43,724 bases of DNA from an uncultured Clostridia bacterium (GCA_946629525.1 CAMOXU010000008.1:1-43724); one strand, 5' to 3'; positions 23,909-32,570 are shown, counted from the stretch's first letter. Program-made: numbers and translations. The notes: generated from the letters alone by a model not told the origin.

Positions 23909-25354
23909 ATGAATATAGGCATCTGTCTTGACAAAAGCGATTTTTTATATGACATCCACTCTCTGGTAAAAAGCTTTTTCCCGGATGATGATGTGTCAAT
24001 TTACACGGACGGTGACGCGGAAAAGTGCAGCACCGCCCGCGATCTTTTGTTGTGCGTAAATATCCCGGATTACACTGACCGGAAGAGCGCAAAGGACCAA
24101 CTGAAGCGCGAGCTTTACGAGAGCCTGTCCGAACTTACCGGACGAACGCTCCCATGGGGCACGCTCTCCGGGATCCGTCCGACGAAGATTCCGATGAAAA
24201 TGCTCGAGGAGGGAATGTCCCGCGGGGACATCCGCGACAGCATTCGTGAGACGTATCTGGCTTCGGACGCCAAGATCAGCCTCGCGACGGACGTTGCCGT
24301 GAATGAGAGGCGGATCCTGGAAAACGTGCCGACAGGACCGGACACGTACAGCCTGTATCTGCACGTCCCGTTCTGCCCGTCGATCTGTCTCTACTGTACT
24401 TTCAGCGCATCTCCGGCCGATGCCTGGCAGAGATACATGGATGAGTACGTGGACGCGGTCATCCTCGAGATGGAGCGCCGGGAGATGCTCGGCGTATTGC
24501 CCGATCCCTCGAAGGAGCCCGTGGTCTGCAGCGCCCGCGGAAGGAGCCCTGTCACCTTCTATATGGGAGGAGGTACGCCGACGGCCCTCTCCCCGGAGCA
24601 GCTTGACCGGCTCCTGACCGCTGCGGAGACGTACTATGATCTTGGGGAATGTCTCGAGCGGACCGTGGAGGCGGGAAGGCCCGATTCGATCACGGAGGAG
24701 AAGCTCGAAGTGCTGAAAAAGCACCGGATCACCAGGATCTCCGTGAACCCGCAGACGATGAATCAGAAGACGCTCGATCTGATCGGGAGAAGGCATACCG
24801 TGGAGGATACGGTCCGCGCGTTCTCACTGGCCAGGAGAGCGGGATTCGACAACATCAATATGGATATTATTCTGGGACTTCCCGGCGAGGAGCTCTGCGA
24901 TGTGGAAAATACCCTGAGACAGATCGAATCTCTCGGCCCGGATTCTCTCACGGTCCATTCTCTTGCAGTGAAGCGCGCGTCAAGACTCACGAAAACACTG
25001 CGTGAGGAGCATATGGCGGGGAAGATCGGGGACTACAGCAGATATGAGGGGCTTTCCTTCCACAACTCGGAGGCAATCATAGGGGCAGCGTATGACGCTG
25101 CGTACCGGATGGGAATGCAGCCCTATTACCTTTATCGCCAGAAGAATATGAAGGGCGGGCTCGAGAATACCGGATTTGCAAAAAGAGGGTGTGAGTGTCT
25201 CTACAACATCCTGATCATGGAGGAGCTGCAGGAGATCCATGCATTCGGTGCGGGAGCCTCCACGAAGGTGCTTTCCTCCGGAGGGCGGATCGACCGGATC
25301 GTCAACCCGAAGGACGTGAGGACGTATCTGGACCGGGTCGCTGCCAGAAGGTGA
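23909..25354 (+). CDS. hemZ: Coproporphyrinogen III dehydrogenase-like HemZ
   Basis: This 481-residue radical SAM protein matches the HemZ type of Firmicutes, named for oxygen-independent coproporphyrinogen oxidation; its exact chemistry is less settled than that of HemN. The cluster motif is C156-x3-C160-x2-C163 (PFCPSICLYCTF), followed by FYMGGGTPT. RISVNPQTMNQKTLDLIGRRHT and MDIILGLPGE are typical of the HemN/HemZ fold. The first 130 residues, with LSGIRPTKI, are the HemZ-specific N-terminal region. ATG 23909 has AGGAAGAA nearby. No other heme genes are in the window, so a full heme pathway cannot be concluded. Confidence 0.9.
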   Translation: MNIGICLDKSDFLYDIHSLVKSFFPDDDVSIYTDGDAEKCSTARDLLLCVNIPDYTDRKSAKDQLKRELYESLSELTGRTLPWGTLSGIRPTKIPMKMLEEGMSRGDIRDSIRETYLASDAKISLATDVAVNERRILENVPTGPDTYSLYLHVPFCPSICLYCTFSASPADAWQRYMDEYVDAVILEMERREMLGVLPDPSKEPVVCSARGRSPVTFYMGGGTPTALSPEQLDRLLTAAETYYDLGECLERTVEAGRPDSITEEKLEVLKKHRITRISVNPQTMNQKTLDLIGRRHTVEDTVRAFSLARRAGFDNINMDIILGLPGEELCDVENTLRQIESLGPDSLTVHSLAVKRASRLTKTLREEHMAGKIGDYSRYEGLSFHNSEAIIGAAYDAAYRMGMQPYYLYRQKNMKGGLENTGFAKRGCECLYNILIMEELQEIHAFGAGASTKVLSSGGRIDRIVNPKDVRTYLDRVAARR

Positions 25355-25404
25355 GATCTTCCGGTGAGGGGCGGAAAGGTCTCTCTGCCGAAATGAGCAG
25401 GGCA

Positions 25405-25433
25405 TTGAAATCCGGCATATCTTTTGATAAGAT
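25405..25433 (+). promoter_or_regulatory. Promoter for HD-GYP gene
   Basis: -35 TTGAAA (25405-25410) and -10 TAAGAT (25428-25433) at 17-bp spacing, with TGA directly before the -10 (extended -10). Confidence 0.55.
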
Positions 25434-25469
25434 ATTCGATTGGAGTGCATAAGGAGCGGAAATAGATTC

Positions 25470-26210
25470 ATGGGAAGAATTGTCGACTACAACCTGACCG
25501 AAGAGCTGGCCCACGGGACCTATGTGAGCTGTCTTGCGCGGGACGTCGCAAAAGAGCTCGATCTTGACGGGGATGTGCAGCAGAACATTGCACTCGCGGG
25601 ACTTCTTCATGATATCGGGAAGCTGACGCTTGCGAATTATCTCTACGGAGAGGAACAGCTGGAGAGCCCACTCGTGATCGAGGAGATGAAGTATGTCCGC
25701 ATGCACCCGATGAAATCCTTTGAGATCCTGAAAAGGATCGGCTACAGCGATTCGATCTGCGATACCGTCCGCTACCATCATGAGAATTATGACGGCAGCG
25801 GGTATCCGGATAATCTGGCGGGGGAGGCGATCCCCCTGTCCTCCAGGATCATCCGGGTATGCGATGTCTTCGCGGCGCTGACCTCAGACCGTCCGTACCG
25901 GAAGCGGTTCACGAAGGAGGAGGCGATCGCGCTGATGATAGAGGAGATCAATCATTTTGATATGAGGGTCTTCCTCGCATTTATCCGCGTCGTTCACAGG
26001 GTGGGCACAAGCTATCGGGTCGAATTTCCCGATATGGATGAAGTGCTCCTCAGTGAGGCAGGGCAGGAGGATCATGAGTACTCCGGGAAGGGACCGGATC
26101 CGCGGAAGGCGGAGCGGCAGGAGGTTCGCAAAGCGGGATCTCACGGTCTTTTATCGGAAGCTGCACGGAAGCTTGCGATAAAAAGGTCTGCGGAGCAGGG
26201 CAAATTATGA
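25470..26210 (+). CDS. HD-GYP domain phosphohydrolase
   Basis: The 246-residue protein has an HD-type metal phosphohydrolase core with HD-GYP features: LLHDIGK (H47, D48), then HHENYDGSGYP at 103-113, followed by RIIRVCDVFAALTSDRPYR. Complete HD-GYP domains hydrolyse cyclic dinucleotides, mainly c-di-GMP, and some act on other nucleotides. There is no sensor domain, so the substrate and signal are unknown. The ATG at 25470 has AAGGAG somewhat far upstream (about 13 bases); a TTG ten codons earlier is an alternative. The last 20 or so codons, from about 26151, lie inside an inverted family A repeat, so the natural C-terminus has probably been replaced by repeat-derived sequence. Confidence 0.85.
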   Translation: MGRIVDYNLTEELAHGTYVSCLARDVAKELDLDGDVQQNIALAGLLHDIGKLTLANYLYGEEQLESPLVIEEMKYVRMHPMKSFEILKRIGYSDSICDTVRYHHENYDGSGYPDNLAGEAIPLSSRIIRVCDVFAALTSDRPYRKRFTKEEAIALMIEEINHFDMRVFLAFIRVVHRVGTSYRVEFPDMDEVLLSEAGQEDHEYSGKGPDPRKAERQEVRKAGSHGLLSEAARKLAIKRSAEQGKL

Positions 26211-26244
26211 TTATCGGTCCGCAAAGCGGTAAGATAATGGTGAG
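26151..26244 (-). repeat. Three-hairpin repeat family A, inverted copy 5
   Basis: Read on the minus strand: ACCGCTTTGCGGACC and ATAATCATAAT (hairpin 1 region, outer stem worn), then CTGC-TCC-GCAG with TTTTT (hairpin 2 with a different stem), then TATCGCAAGCTTCC...AGCTTCCGATA (hairpin 3). It overlaps the last codons of the HD-GYP gene and lies upstream of hisS. A hairpin-1-like stretch (GAGGTTCGCAAAGCGG.ATCTCA) also appears at 26121-26143 inside the coding region. Confidence 0.7.
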
Positions 26245-26253
26245 TACCAAAAA

Positions 26254-26323
26254 CTGCCGCGTGCAGATGGGAAGGTGCTTCGCACCCTGCGCGGCGCGGC
26301 AGAACGCCGAGGCGTTCATTGAA
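26254..26323 (+). repeat. Palindromic repeat family D, copy 1 (hisS leader)
   Basis: CTGCCGCG...CGCGGCAG enclose GGGAAGGTGC-TTC-GCACCCT; a second hairpin GAACGCC-GA-GGCGTTC and TTGAA close the element. It ends 25 bases before the hisS start codon, directly after repeat A5. Confidence 0.8.
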
Positions 26324-26348
26324 ATCTTTACCGAAAGAGAGGCATAGT

Positions 26349-27554
26349 ATGGCAATGATCAAAAAGCCGGTCAACGGCATGAAGGATATTCTGCCCGCCG
26401 AGATGGCAGTCAGAATGTATGTTACGGAGCTGATTCGGAAGACGTACGCCGAGTTCGGATTCTCATCCATCGAGACGCCGGCCGTCGAGCATATAGAGAA
26501 CCTGCTCTCAAAGCAGGGCGGGGAGAATGAAAAACTGATCTTCAAGATCCTGAAGAGAGGTCAGAAGCTGGATCTTACGCATGCGACCACGGAGGAAGCG
26601 GTCACTGACAGCGGTCTGCGCTATGACCTTACCGTTCCGCTCTCCAGATATTACGCGAACCATGCCAATGAGCTGCCGTCGCCCTTCAAGGCGCTGCAGA
26701 TCGGCAGTGTGTGGAGAGCAGACCGCCCGCAGAGAGGACGTTACCGCCAGTTCACACAGTGCGACATCGATATTCTGGGCGATCCGAGCTATATCGCGGA
26801 GATCGAGCTGATCCTTGCGACGACGACTGTTCTCGGAAGACTTGATTTTCACAATTTCACCATCCGGATCAACGACAGAAAGATCCTGAAGGACATGGCG
26901 AAGAAGGCAGGTTTCTCCGAGTCGGATTACGAGAAGGTCTTTATAATCCTCGACAAGATGGATAAGATCGGTCTTGACGGTGTCCGGGAGGAACTCCTTG
27001 CATCGTATCCGGCGGAAACAGTCGATGCCTACCTTGCACAGTTCGACGAGGCGCAGGATCCGTCTGTTCTCATGGAGGGATCTCCGCTGCCTGAGATCAT
27101 CCGGACAGTCGATGCCGTGAAGACTGCGGATTTCCGTATACAGTTCGATCCGACGCTCGTGCGCGGGATGAGCTATTATACAGGCCCGATCTTCGAGATC
27201 GCGATGGATGAGTACGGCGGATCCGTCGGAGGCGGCGGGCGCTATGACGAGATGATCGGCAAGTTCACCGGTCAGCAGACACCGGCGGTCGGCTTCTCCA
27301 TCGGATTTGAGCGCATCATCATGCTGCTTCTCGAGCGCGGGTTCGTCGTTCCGGACGCGGAGAGGAAAGTCGCTTTCCTGATCGAGAAGAAGATGCCGGA
27401 AGAGAAGCTCGTCGAAGTCTTCTCGGAGGCGCGGAAAGAACGGGAGAAGGGGAGCGCTGTGGCGATCTCCGTCATGAAGAAGAACAAGAAATTCCAGAAG
27501 GATCAGCTCGCTATGGAAGGCTACACGGAAATCCGGGAGTTCTTTGCGCGCTGA
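26349..27554 (+). CDS. hisS: Histidine--tRNA ligase
   Basis: HisRS charges tRNA-His. The 401-residue protein shows the class II pattern: GMKDILPAEM at the N-terminus, motif 2 around WRADRPQRGRYRQFTQCDID, LVRGMSYYTGPIFE (His-specific), GGGGRYDEMIG, and motif 3 GFSIGFERI. The anticodon-binding domain (about 325-401) is short, which puts the protein slightly below the usual 420 residues. ATG 26349 has AGAGAGG seven bases upstream. AspS follows after 17 bases, the common hisS-aspS pair. Repeats A5 and D1 lie directly upstream, and no T-box is seen there. Confidence 0.95.
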   Translation: MAMIKKPVNGMKDILPAEMAVRMYVTELIRKTYAEFGFSSIETPAVEHIENLLSKQGGENEKLIFKILKRGQKLDLTHATTEEAVTDSGLRYDLTVPLSRYYANHANELPSPFKALQIGSVWRADRPQRGRYRQFTQCDIDILGDPSYIAEIELILATTTVLGRLDFHNFTIRINDRKILKDMAKKAGFSESDYEKVFIILDKMDKIGLDGVREELLASYPAETVDAYLAQFDEAQDPSVLMEGSPLPEIIRTVDAVKTADFRIQFDPTLVRGMSYYTGPIFEIAMDEYGGSVGGGGRYDEMIGKFTGQQTPAVGFSIGFERIIMLLLERGFVVPDAERKVAFLIEKKMPEEKLVEVFSEARKEREKGSAVAISVMKKNKKFQKDQLAMEGYTEIREFFAR

Positions 27555-27571
27555 GAGAGTGAGGAGAAAAG

Positions 27572-29443
27572 ATGGCTGAATCAATTAAGGGTTTAAAGAG
27601 GACTATGAGGTGTGCCGAGGTCACGGAGGAAATGATCGGATCTCAGGTCACCCTCATGGGATGGGTAGCAAAATGCCGCAACAAGGGCGGTATCGTGTTC
27701 GTGGATCTGAGGGACCGCACAGGGATCATGCAGGTCATTTTCGAGGGCGGAGAACACGGAGAACTTGCGGGAACGCTGAGGAGCGAATTCTGCATCGCCG
27801 TGACCGGCACTGTCCAGAAGAGAGCAGGTGCAGTCAATGAGAATCTCAAGACGGGGACCATGGAGGTATACGCGTCTGATCTCCGGATCCTGAGCAAGTC
27901 CGAGACACCGCCGTTCCATGTTCTGGACGGAATCGAGACACGCGAGGAGCTGAGACTTCGCTACAGATATCTGGATCTCAGAAGACCGGAGCTTCAGAAG
28001 AAGATCATGTTCCGGAGCCGTCTTGTATCCCTCGTCCGTGAGTTCATGGATTCGGAAGGGTTCCTCGATATCGAGACTCCGGACCTCATCGGCTCCACGC
28101 CGGAGGGCGCAAGAGACTATCTGGTACCGAGCCGTGTTCATCCGGGCTCCTTCTATGCGCTTCCGCAGAGTCCGCAGCTCTTCAAGCAGCTTCTCATGTG
28201 CTCCGGCTTTGACCGCTACTATCAGATCGCGCGGTGCTTCCGCGACGAGGATCTGCGCGCTGACAGACAGCCGGAATTTACGCAGATCGATATGGAGCTC
28301 TCCTTCGTGGAGCAGGAAGATGTCATGGACGTCAACACGAGACTGCTCGGATTCCTGCTCGCGAGACTTCCGGAGGTCTATGAAAAGCTCGGCTTTGCGC
28401 ATGAGCTCGCAGAGGCAGCGGAGCGTGCCGCTAAGAAGATCGAGGCGGAAGGGATCGCAAAGATGACCTGGAAGACCGCGATGGATCTCTACGGGTCGGA
28501 CAAACCGGATCTCCGCTTCGATATGAAGATCGTCGACGTAACAGACGCCGTGCGCGGATGCGGATTTGCTGTATTCACCGGTGCGATCGAGAACGGCGGC
28601 GTGGTCCGCGGACTCAATATTAAGGGACAGGGCGGCATGCCGAGAAAGAAGATCGACAAGCTGGTCGAGACGGCGAAGACGTACGGCGCGAAGGGACTTC
28701 CGTACATTCAGCTGAAAGAAGACGGAAGCATGAAGTCCTCCTTCCAGAAGTTCATGACGGAGGAGGAAATGAAAGTCCTCATCGAAGCCATGAACGGCGA
28801 GCCGGGAGATCTTCTGGTCTTTGCGGCAGACAGGTTCAAGGTCGTGTGCGCCGCTCTCGGTGCGATCCGTCTTGAGATGGGCGAACAGCTCGGTCTGTAC
28901 GATAAGAACGAACTCTGCTTCGTCTGGATCACCGAATTCCCGCTCCTTGAGTGGTCGGATGAGGAGAACCGCTTTATGGCGATGCATCATCCCTTTACGA
29001 TGCCGGTCCTCTCGGATTTCGAGCATGTGGATGAGGACCCGGGCAGTGTCCGCGCCGAAGCCTATGATATCGTGCTGAACGGCACGGAGCTCGGCGGAGG
29101 ATCCGTGAGAATTCATATGGATGACGTGCAGGAGAAGATGCTCTCCGTGCTCGGCTTCTCGAAGGAGAGAGCGGAGGAACAGTTCGGGTTCCTTCTGCGG
29201 GCGTTCCGCTACGGCGTACCGCCCCATGCAGGACTTGCATACGGTCTGGACCGCATGGCGATGATCTTTACGGGCTCGGATTCGATCCGCGACGTCATTG
29301 CGTTCCCGAAGGTGAAGGATGCCTCCGACCTCATGATCGACGCGCCGGCTCCGGTCGATGAGAAGCAGCTCCGCGAGCTCTCGATCAGTGTGAAGGCAGG
29401 GGAAGAGGAAAAAGCAGAGGATAAAGCGGAGAAAAATATATAA
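27572..29443 (+). CDS. aspS: Aspartate--tRNA ligase
   Basis: AspRS charges tRNA-Asp. The 623-residue protein has the bacterial layout: OB-fold anticodon domain (about 10-110), class II motif 1 and LIGSTPEGARDYLVPSR, motif 2 around FRDEDLRADRQPEFTQIDMELSF (split here by family variation), the bacterial GAD insertion (about 290-420), and motif 3 YGLDRMAMI. A charged tail (GEEEKAEDKAEKNI) makes it about 30 residues longer than usual. It is 17 bases after hisS and surely cotranscribed. The trp operon promoter begins seven bases after its stop, with no terminator in between. Confidence 0.95.
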   Translation: MAESIKGLKRTMRCAEVTEEMIGSQVTLMGWVAKCRNKGGIVFVDLRDRTGIMQVIFEGGEHGELAGTLRSEFCIAVTGTVQKRAGAVNENLKTGTMEVYASDLRILSKSETPPFHVLDGIETREELRLRYRYLDLRRPELQKKIMFRSRLVSLVREFMDSEGFLDIETPDLIGSTPEGARDYLVPSRVHPGSFYALPQSPQLFKQLLMCSGFDRYYQIARCFRDEDLRADRQPEFTQIDMELSFVEQEDVMDVNTRLLGFLLARLPEVYEKLGFAHELAEAAERAAKKIEAEGIAKMTWKTAMDLYGSDKPDLRFDMKIVDVTDAVRGCGFAVFTGAIENGGVVRGLNIKGQGGMPRKKIDKLVETAKTYGAKGLPYIQLKEDGSMKSSFQKFMTEEEMKVLIEAMNGEPGDLLVFAADRFKVVCAALGAIRLEMGEQLGLYDKNELCFVWITEFPLLEWSDEENRFMAMHHPFTMPVLSDFEHVDEDPGSVRAEAYDIVLNGTELGGGSVRIHMDDVQEKMLSVLGFSKERAEEQFGFLLRAFRYGVPPHAGLAYGLDRMAMIFTGSDSIRDVIAFPKVKDASDLMIDAPAPVDEKQLRELSISVKAGEEEKAEDKAEKNI

Positions 29444-29449
29444 AAAAAC

Positions 29450-29478
29450 TTGTATAATTGGAAATACAGGTTTATAAT
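29450..29478 (+). promoter_or_regulatory. trp operon promoter
   Basis: -35 TTGTAT (29450-29455) and a perfect -10 TATAAT (29473-29478) at 17-bp spacing, just ahead of the T-box leader. Transcription should start near 29485. Confidence 0.7.
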
Positions 29479-29489
29479 AGCCTCAACCT

Positions 29490-29752
29490 GAATATTGCTT
29501 TAAACCGATGAAGCGGAGAAAAAGCAGATGGCGGCCCAAGAGAGAGTCCGGACGGTGGGAGCGGACGGGTGCGCACTGTGGAATATGGCCCGCTGAGGGC
29601 GCCTTAATAAGGCGACGTGCTGGAAGAGCGTTATTCTTCAGGAACATGACAGTGTTTCGTAAGTGTGCGGCGAAGGCCGCAAAGCAGGGTGGCACCGCGG
29701 GTATATGATCGTCCCTGACAGAAATGGTATTTTTCTGTCAGGGACGTTTTTT
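29490..29752 (+). ncRNA. T-box riboswitch, tryptophan (UGG specifier)
   Basis: This leader binds uncharged tRNA-Trp and lets transcription enter the trp genes only when tryptophan is short. The T-box sequence AGGGTGGCACCGCGGG is at 29686-29701. In Stem I, AGAGAGTCCGGACGG and GGAATATGGCCCGCTGAG give the specifier TGG at 29586-29588, complementary to the CCA anticodon. The variable T-box base (UGGC) pairs with discriminator G of the tRNA-Trp at 229-299. The terminator is GTCCCTGACAGAAA (29711-29724) with TTTCTGTCAGGGAC (29732-29745) and a T tract; the T-box 3' part can pair with its 5' arm to form the antiterminator. The element boundaries are approximate. Confidence 0.93.
29711..29752 (+). terminator. 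Regulated terminator of the trp T-box
   Basis: A perfect 14-bp stem with a 7-base loop and a G followed by six T. It is the off-state of the T-box switch. Confidence 0.9.
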
Positions 29753-29837
29753 ATTTCTTATTTCACGGGAATTGTCATTTTTTTCCCGTGAGATAAATGG
29801 CTGCGGGAATTCTGCGGGAGTGCTCAAGGAGGTTATT

Positions 29838-30848
29838 ATGATCAGAGAGGCAATCATCAAACTGGCAAACAAGGAAGATATCGGATTTGAGATGGCGGAG
29901 GCCGTCATGAACGAGATTATGTCCGGCGAGGCGACGGAAGTACAGAAGGCCGCCTATCTCACCGCGCTCTCCATGAAGGGGGAGACGATCGATGAGATCA
30001 CGGCATCGGCGAAAGAGATGCGCAGGCACTGCGTCCGTTTCCTGAATGACGAGGACGTTCTCGAGATCGTCGGTACAGGCGGCGACCGTTCGAATTCCTT
30101 CAATATTTCCACAACATCTTCCATCATCATAGCAGCGGCAGGCATCCCGGTCGCAAAGCACGGGAACCGGGCCGCATCGAGCAGGTCCGGAGCCGCGGAC
30201 TGCTTCGAAGCCCTCGGCGTCAATATTCAGGTCAGTCCGGAAAAAGGCGCCGAGATCCTCCGGGAGATCGGTCTGATCTTCCTTTTTGCGCAGAATTACC
30301 ACATTTCCATGAAGTATGTGGGACCGGTCAGAAAAGAGCTCGGTATACGCACGGTCTTCAATATTCTGGGACCGCTCGCAAATCCCGCCGGCGCAAGAAT
30401 GGAGCTTATGGGAGTCTATGATGAATCCTTATGCGTTCCGCTTGCTCAGGTACTCTTCAACCTCGGTGTCGAGAGAGCCCTTGTCGTCTACGGTCAGGAC
30501 GGGCTGGATGAAATCTCGATGAGCTCACCGACGACGATCTGTGAGGTCAGGAACGGGTGGGTAAGAAATTATGAGATCAAACCGGAGGATTTCGGGTTCG
30601 CGCGCTGCAGCAGGGAAGAGCTCGTCGGCGGATCGGCGGAAGACAACGCAAGGATCACGATGGAGATTTTGACCGGAAAAGAGCAGGGACCGAAGAGAGA
30701 TGTCGTATTGATGAATGCAGGCGCGGCCATCTATCTGGCGGGAAAGGCGGAATCGATCGCGGACGGAGTGAAGATGGCCGCAGAGATCGTGGACTCCGGC
30801 AAAGCGCTCGAAAAGCTGCAGGCATATATTACGCTCAGCAATGAATGA
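29838..30848 (+). CDS. trpD: Anthranilate phosphoribosyltransferase
   Basis: TrpD joins anthranilate to PRPP, the second step of tryptophan synthesis. The 336-residue protein has the usual size and motifs: [17 protein letters not shown] for PRPP binding, [15 protein letters not shown], and [32 protein letters not shown]-type core. ATG 29838 has AAGGAGG at 29827-29833. It is the first gene after the T-box. The anthranilate synthase genes trpE and trpG, usually ahead of it, are absent here. Confidence 0.95.
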   Translation: MIREAIIKLANKEDIGFEMAEAVMNEIMSGEATEVQKAAYLTALSMKGETIDEITASAKEMRRHCVRFLNDEDVLEIVGTGGDRSNSFNISTTSSIIIAAAGIPVAKHGNRAASSRSGAADCFEALGVNIQVSPEKGAEILREIGLIFLFAQNYHISMKYVGPVRKELGIRTVFNILGPLANPAGARMELMGVYDESLCVPLAQVLFNLGVERALVVYGQDGLDEISMSSPTTICEVRNGWVRNYEIKPEDFGFARCSREELVGGSAEDNARITMEILTGKEQGPKRDVVLMNAGAAIYLAGKAESIADGVKMAAEIVDSGKALEKLQAYITLSNE

Positions 30849-31039
30849 AGCATGAATCGGAGACCCGCCGGCGCTCCTTAAGCATATAAGGCACAGAGCG
30901 GCAGGGAGCTGCGCGGGGAAGAGAACGGCAGATGTGAGCCGGGCAGGGGGTAAGCCGGCTGCAGTGTTCCGCGCAGGAAGGCAGCCGGCATCTGACACTG
31001 CAGCGCGGAATGAAGATGTACGCGAAGACGGAGGAGAAA
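30849..31039 (+). other. Structured gap between trpD and trpC-trpF
   Basis: This 191-base spacer holds no credible gene. It contains a perfect 9-bp inverted repeat GCCGGCTGC/GCAGCCGGC (30955-30963 and 30982-30990) framed by CAGATG...CATCTG, and a competing pairing of TTCCGCGC with GCGCGGAA further right. CTCCTTAAGC at 30873 resembles the hairpin after the first HAD gene. The function is unknown; mRNA processing or partial attenuation is possible. Confidence 0.4.
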
Positions 31040-32449
31040 ATGTCTATATTGGATACGATCGCAGAAAAGACCCGGCAGAGGGTACGGGCTGCCAGGGCAG
31101 CAGATCCGGATCTCCCGGACCGTGTTTTAAAAAGCGTCCCGGAAGGGGCCGGGGAGGAGGAGATCCTGCCTTTCGAGGCCGCGATGAGAAAGGACAGGCT
31201 CTCTTATATCTGTGAGATCAAGAGGGCAAGCCCCTCCAAAGGTCTGATTGCTCCGGTCTTTCCCTATAAGGAGATCGCCGGGGAATACGAAGCGGCAGGG
31301 GCTGACGCGATCTCCTGCCTTACGGAACCATACTGGTTCAGAGGAAATCTTGATATCCTGAGGGAGATCAGGCGGGCGGTCAGTCTGCCGATCCTGAGAA
31401 AGGATTTTACGGTCGACTCCTATATGATCTATGAGGCGAAGGAGGCAGGGGCGGATGCGGTCCTCCTCATCTGTTCGATCCTCACGGAGGAGGAGATCCG
31501 TGAGTGGCTTGCTCTCTGCAGGAGGCTCCGGCTCTCGGCGGTCGTCGAAGCGCATGATGAGGAGGAGATCAGGATGGCAGTCCGCTGCGGAGCCCGCATC
31601 ATCGGCGTAAATAACAGAAATCTGGGCGATTTCACCGTGGATATGGAGAATGCCGAAAAGCTGAGAGCATGTGTACCGGCAGACAGGGTCTTCATTTCCG
31701 AGAGCGGTGTGAAGGACAGGCGGGATACGGAGACGGCAGAGCATATGGGGGCCGACGCGGTCCTCATCGGGGAGACCATGATGAGGGCGCGGGATAAAAG
31801 GCAGAAGCTCCTGGAACTCAAGGGACAGCCGTTCAAAGAGATACCGCTTGTAAAGATCTGCGGGCTTACCGCGGAGGAGGAGATCGGATTCGCGAACCGT
31901 CTGCGTCCGGATCTGATCGGCTTCGTGTTCGCACCGTCAAGGCGCCGGGTGGACCCGGTGAAGGCGGCAAAGCTGAGAGCGCTTCTCGACCCGGGGATAT
32001 CCGTGGTCGGCGTGTTCGTCGATGAGGAACCTGAGAAGATCATCGGGCTTCTTCTTGACGGGACGATCGATATTGCACAGCTCCACGGGCATGAGACAGA
32101 TGCGATGATCGCGGAGATCCGGGAGAGGACAATGCGGCCGGTCATCCGCGCGCTGATCCCGGAAGAATCGGAAGATGATTCCTGGAAAAAGTATCCCCAT
32201 GCGGACATGCTCCTTCTGGATGCGGGGAGCGGCAGCGGGAAGACGCTTGACTGGTCGATCCTTGAGAATGTGGATGTACCGTTCATTCTGGCAGGCGGAC
32301 TTACGCCGGAGAATGTGGGGGAAGCGGTCAGGATGGTAAGACCCATGGGAGTAGATGTCTCCTCCGGGGTCGAGTTCCCGGAGGGCGGAAAGAGCTTCGA
32401 AAAAATGAAGCGCTTCGTGGAAAATGCAAGAGGCCAGGCAGACTCTTAA
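31040..32449 (+). CDS. trpCF: Fused indole-3-glycerol-phosphate synthase / phosphoribosylanthranilate isomerase
   Basis: The 469-residue protein does two successive steps of tryptophan synthesis. Residues about 1-255 are TrpC (IGPS): CEIKRASPSKGLI, LRKDFTVDSYMIYEA, VEAHDEEE, GVNNRNL and SESGV are the usual active-site strands. Residues about 262-469 are TrpF (PRAI): VKICGL at its start, FVFAPSRRRV, VGVFVD, QLHGHE, and LLDAGSGSGKTLDW, with LAGGLTPENV for phosphate binding. Fusion in the order C-F occurs in several bacteria, including enterics. The ATG at 31040 has GGAGG five bases upstream. Confidence 0.95.
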   Translation: MSILDTIAEKTRQRVRAARAADPDLPDRVLKSVPEGAGEEEILPFEAAMRKDRLSYICEIKRASPSKGLIAPVFPYKEIAGEYEAAGADAISCLTEPYWFRGNLDILREIRRAVSLPILRKDFTVDSYMIYEAKEAGADAVLLICSILTEEEIREWLALCRRLRLSAVVEAHDEEEIRMAVRCGARIIGVNNRNLGDFTVDMENAEKLRACVPADRVFISESGVKDRRDTETAEHMGADAVLIGETMMRARDKRQKLLELKGQPFKEIPLVKICGLTAEEEIGFANRLRPDLIGFVFAPSRRRVDPVKAAKLRALLDPGISVVGVFVDEEPEKIIGLLLDGTIDIAQLHGHETDAMIAEIRERTMRPVIRALIPEESEDDSWKKYPHADMLLLDAGSGSGKTLDWSILENVDVPFILAGGLTPENVGEAVRMVRPMGVDVSSGVEFPEGGKSFEKMKRFVENARGQADS

Positions 32450-32453
32450 AGCC

Positions 32454-32554
32454 TTGATTCTTCATCGCGCAATGCTCATGAATTTATTCATGAGATACGC
32501 GCACAAAGTGAAGCCAGCCTTCATCGTGAGTACAATCTTGCGATGAAGAATCAA
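32454..32554 (+). repeat. Palindromic repeat family C, full copy 2 (MITE-like)
   Basis: The ends TTGATTCTTCATCGC (32454-32468) and GCGATGAAGAATCAA (32540-32554) are perfect 15-bp inverted repeats. Inside is CTCATGAAT-TT-ATTCATGAG. AAAGCC stands directly before the left end (32448-32453) and again over the right border (32554-32559), a candidate target duplication. The element lies between trpC-trpF and trpB, inside the operon. Confidence 0.75.
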
Positions 32555-32570
32555 AAGCCTCCGGCGGATC

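Noticed and set aside
27593-29227. Long open frame of 544 codons on the strand opposite aspS
   Set aside because: AspS on the plus strand has every family motif. Biased third positions keep the opposite strand open; the minus product shows no motif and no ribosome binding site was seen.
29450-29838. Leader peptide with Trp codons for classical attenuation
   Set aside because: The leader has a full T-box with specifier, T-box motif and terminator, which explains control without a leader peptide.
31010-31039. Earlier start for trpC-trpF at 31010
   Set aside because: It adds ten residues not expected at the TrpC N-terminus; the ATG at 31040 has GGAGG at correct spacing.
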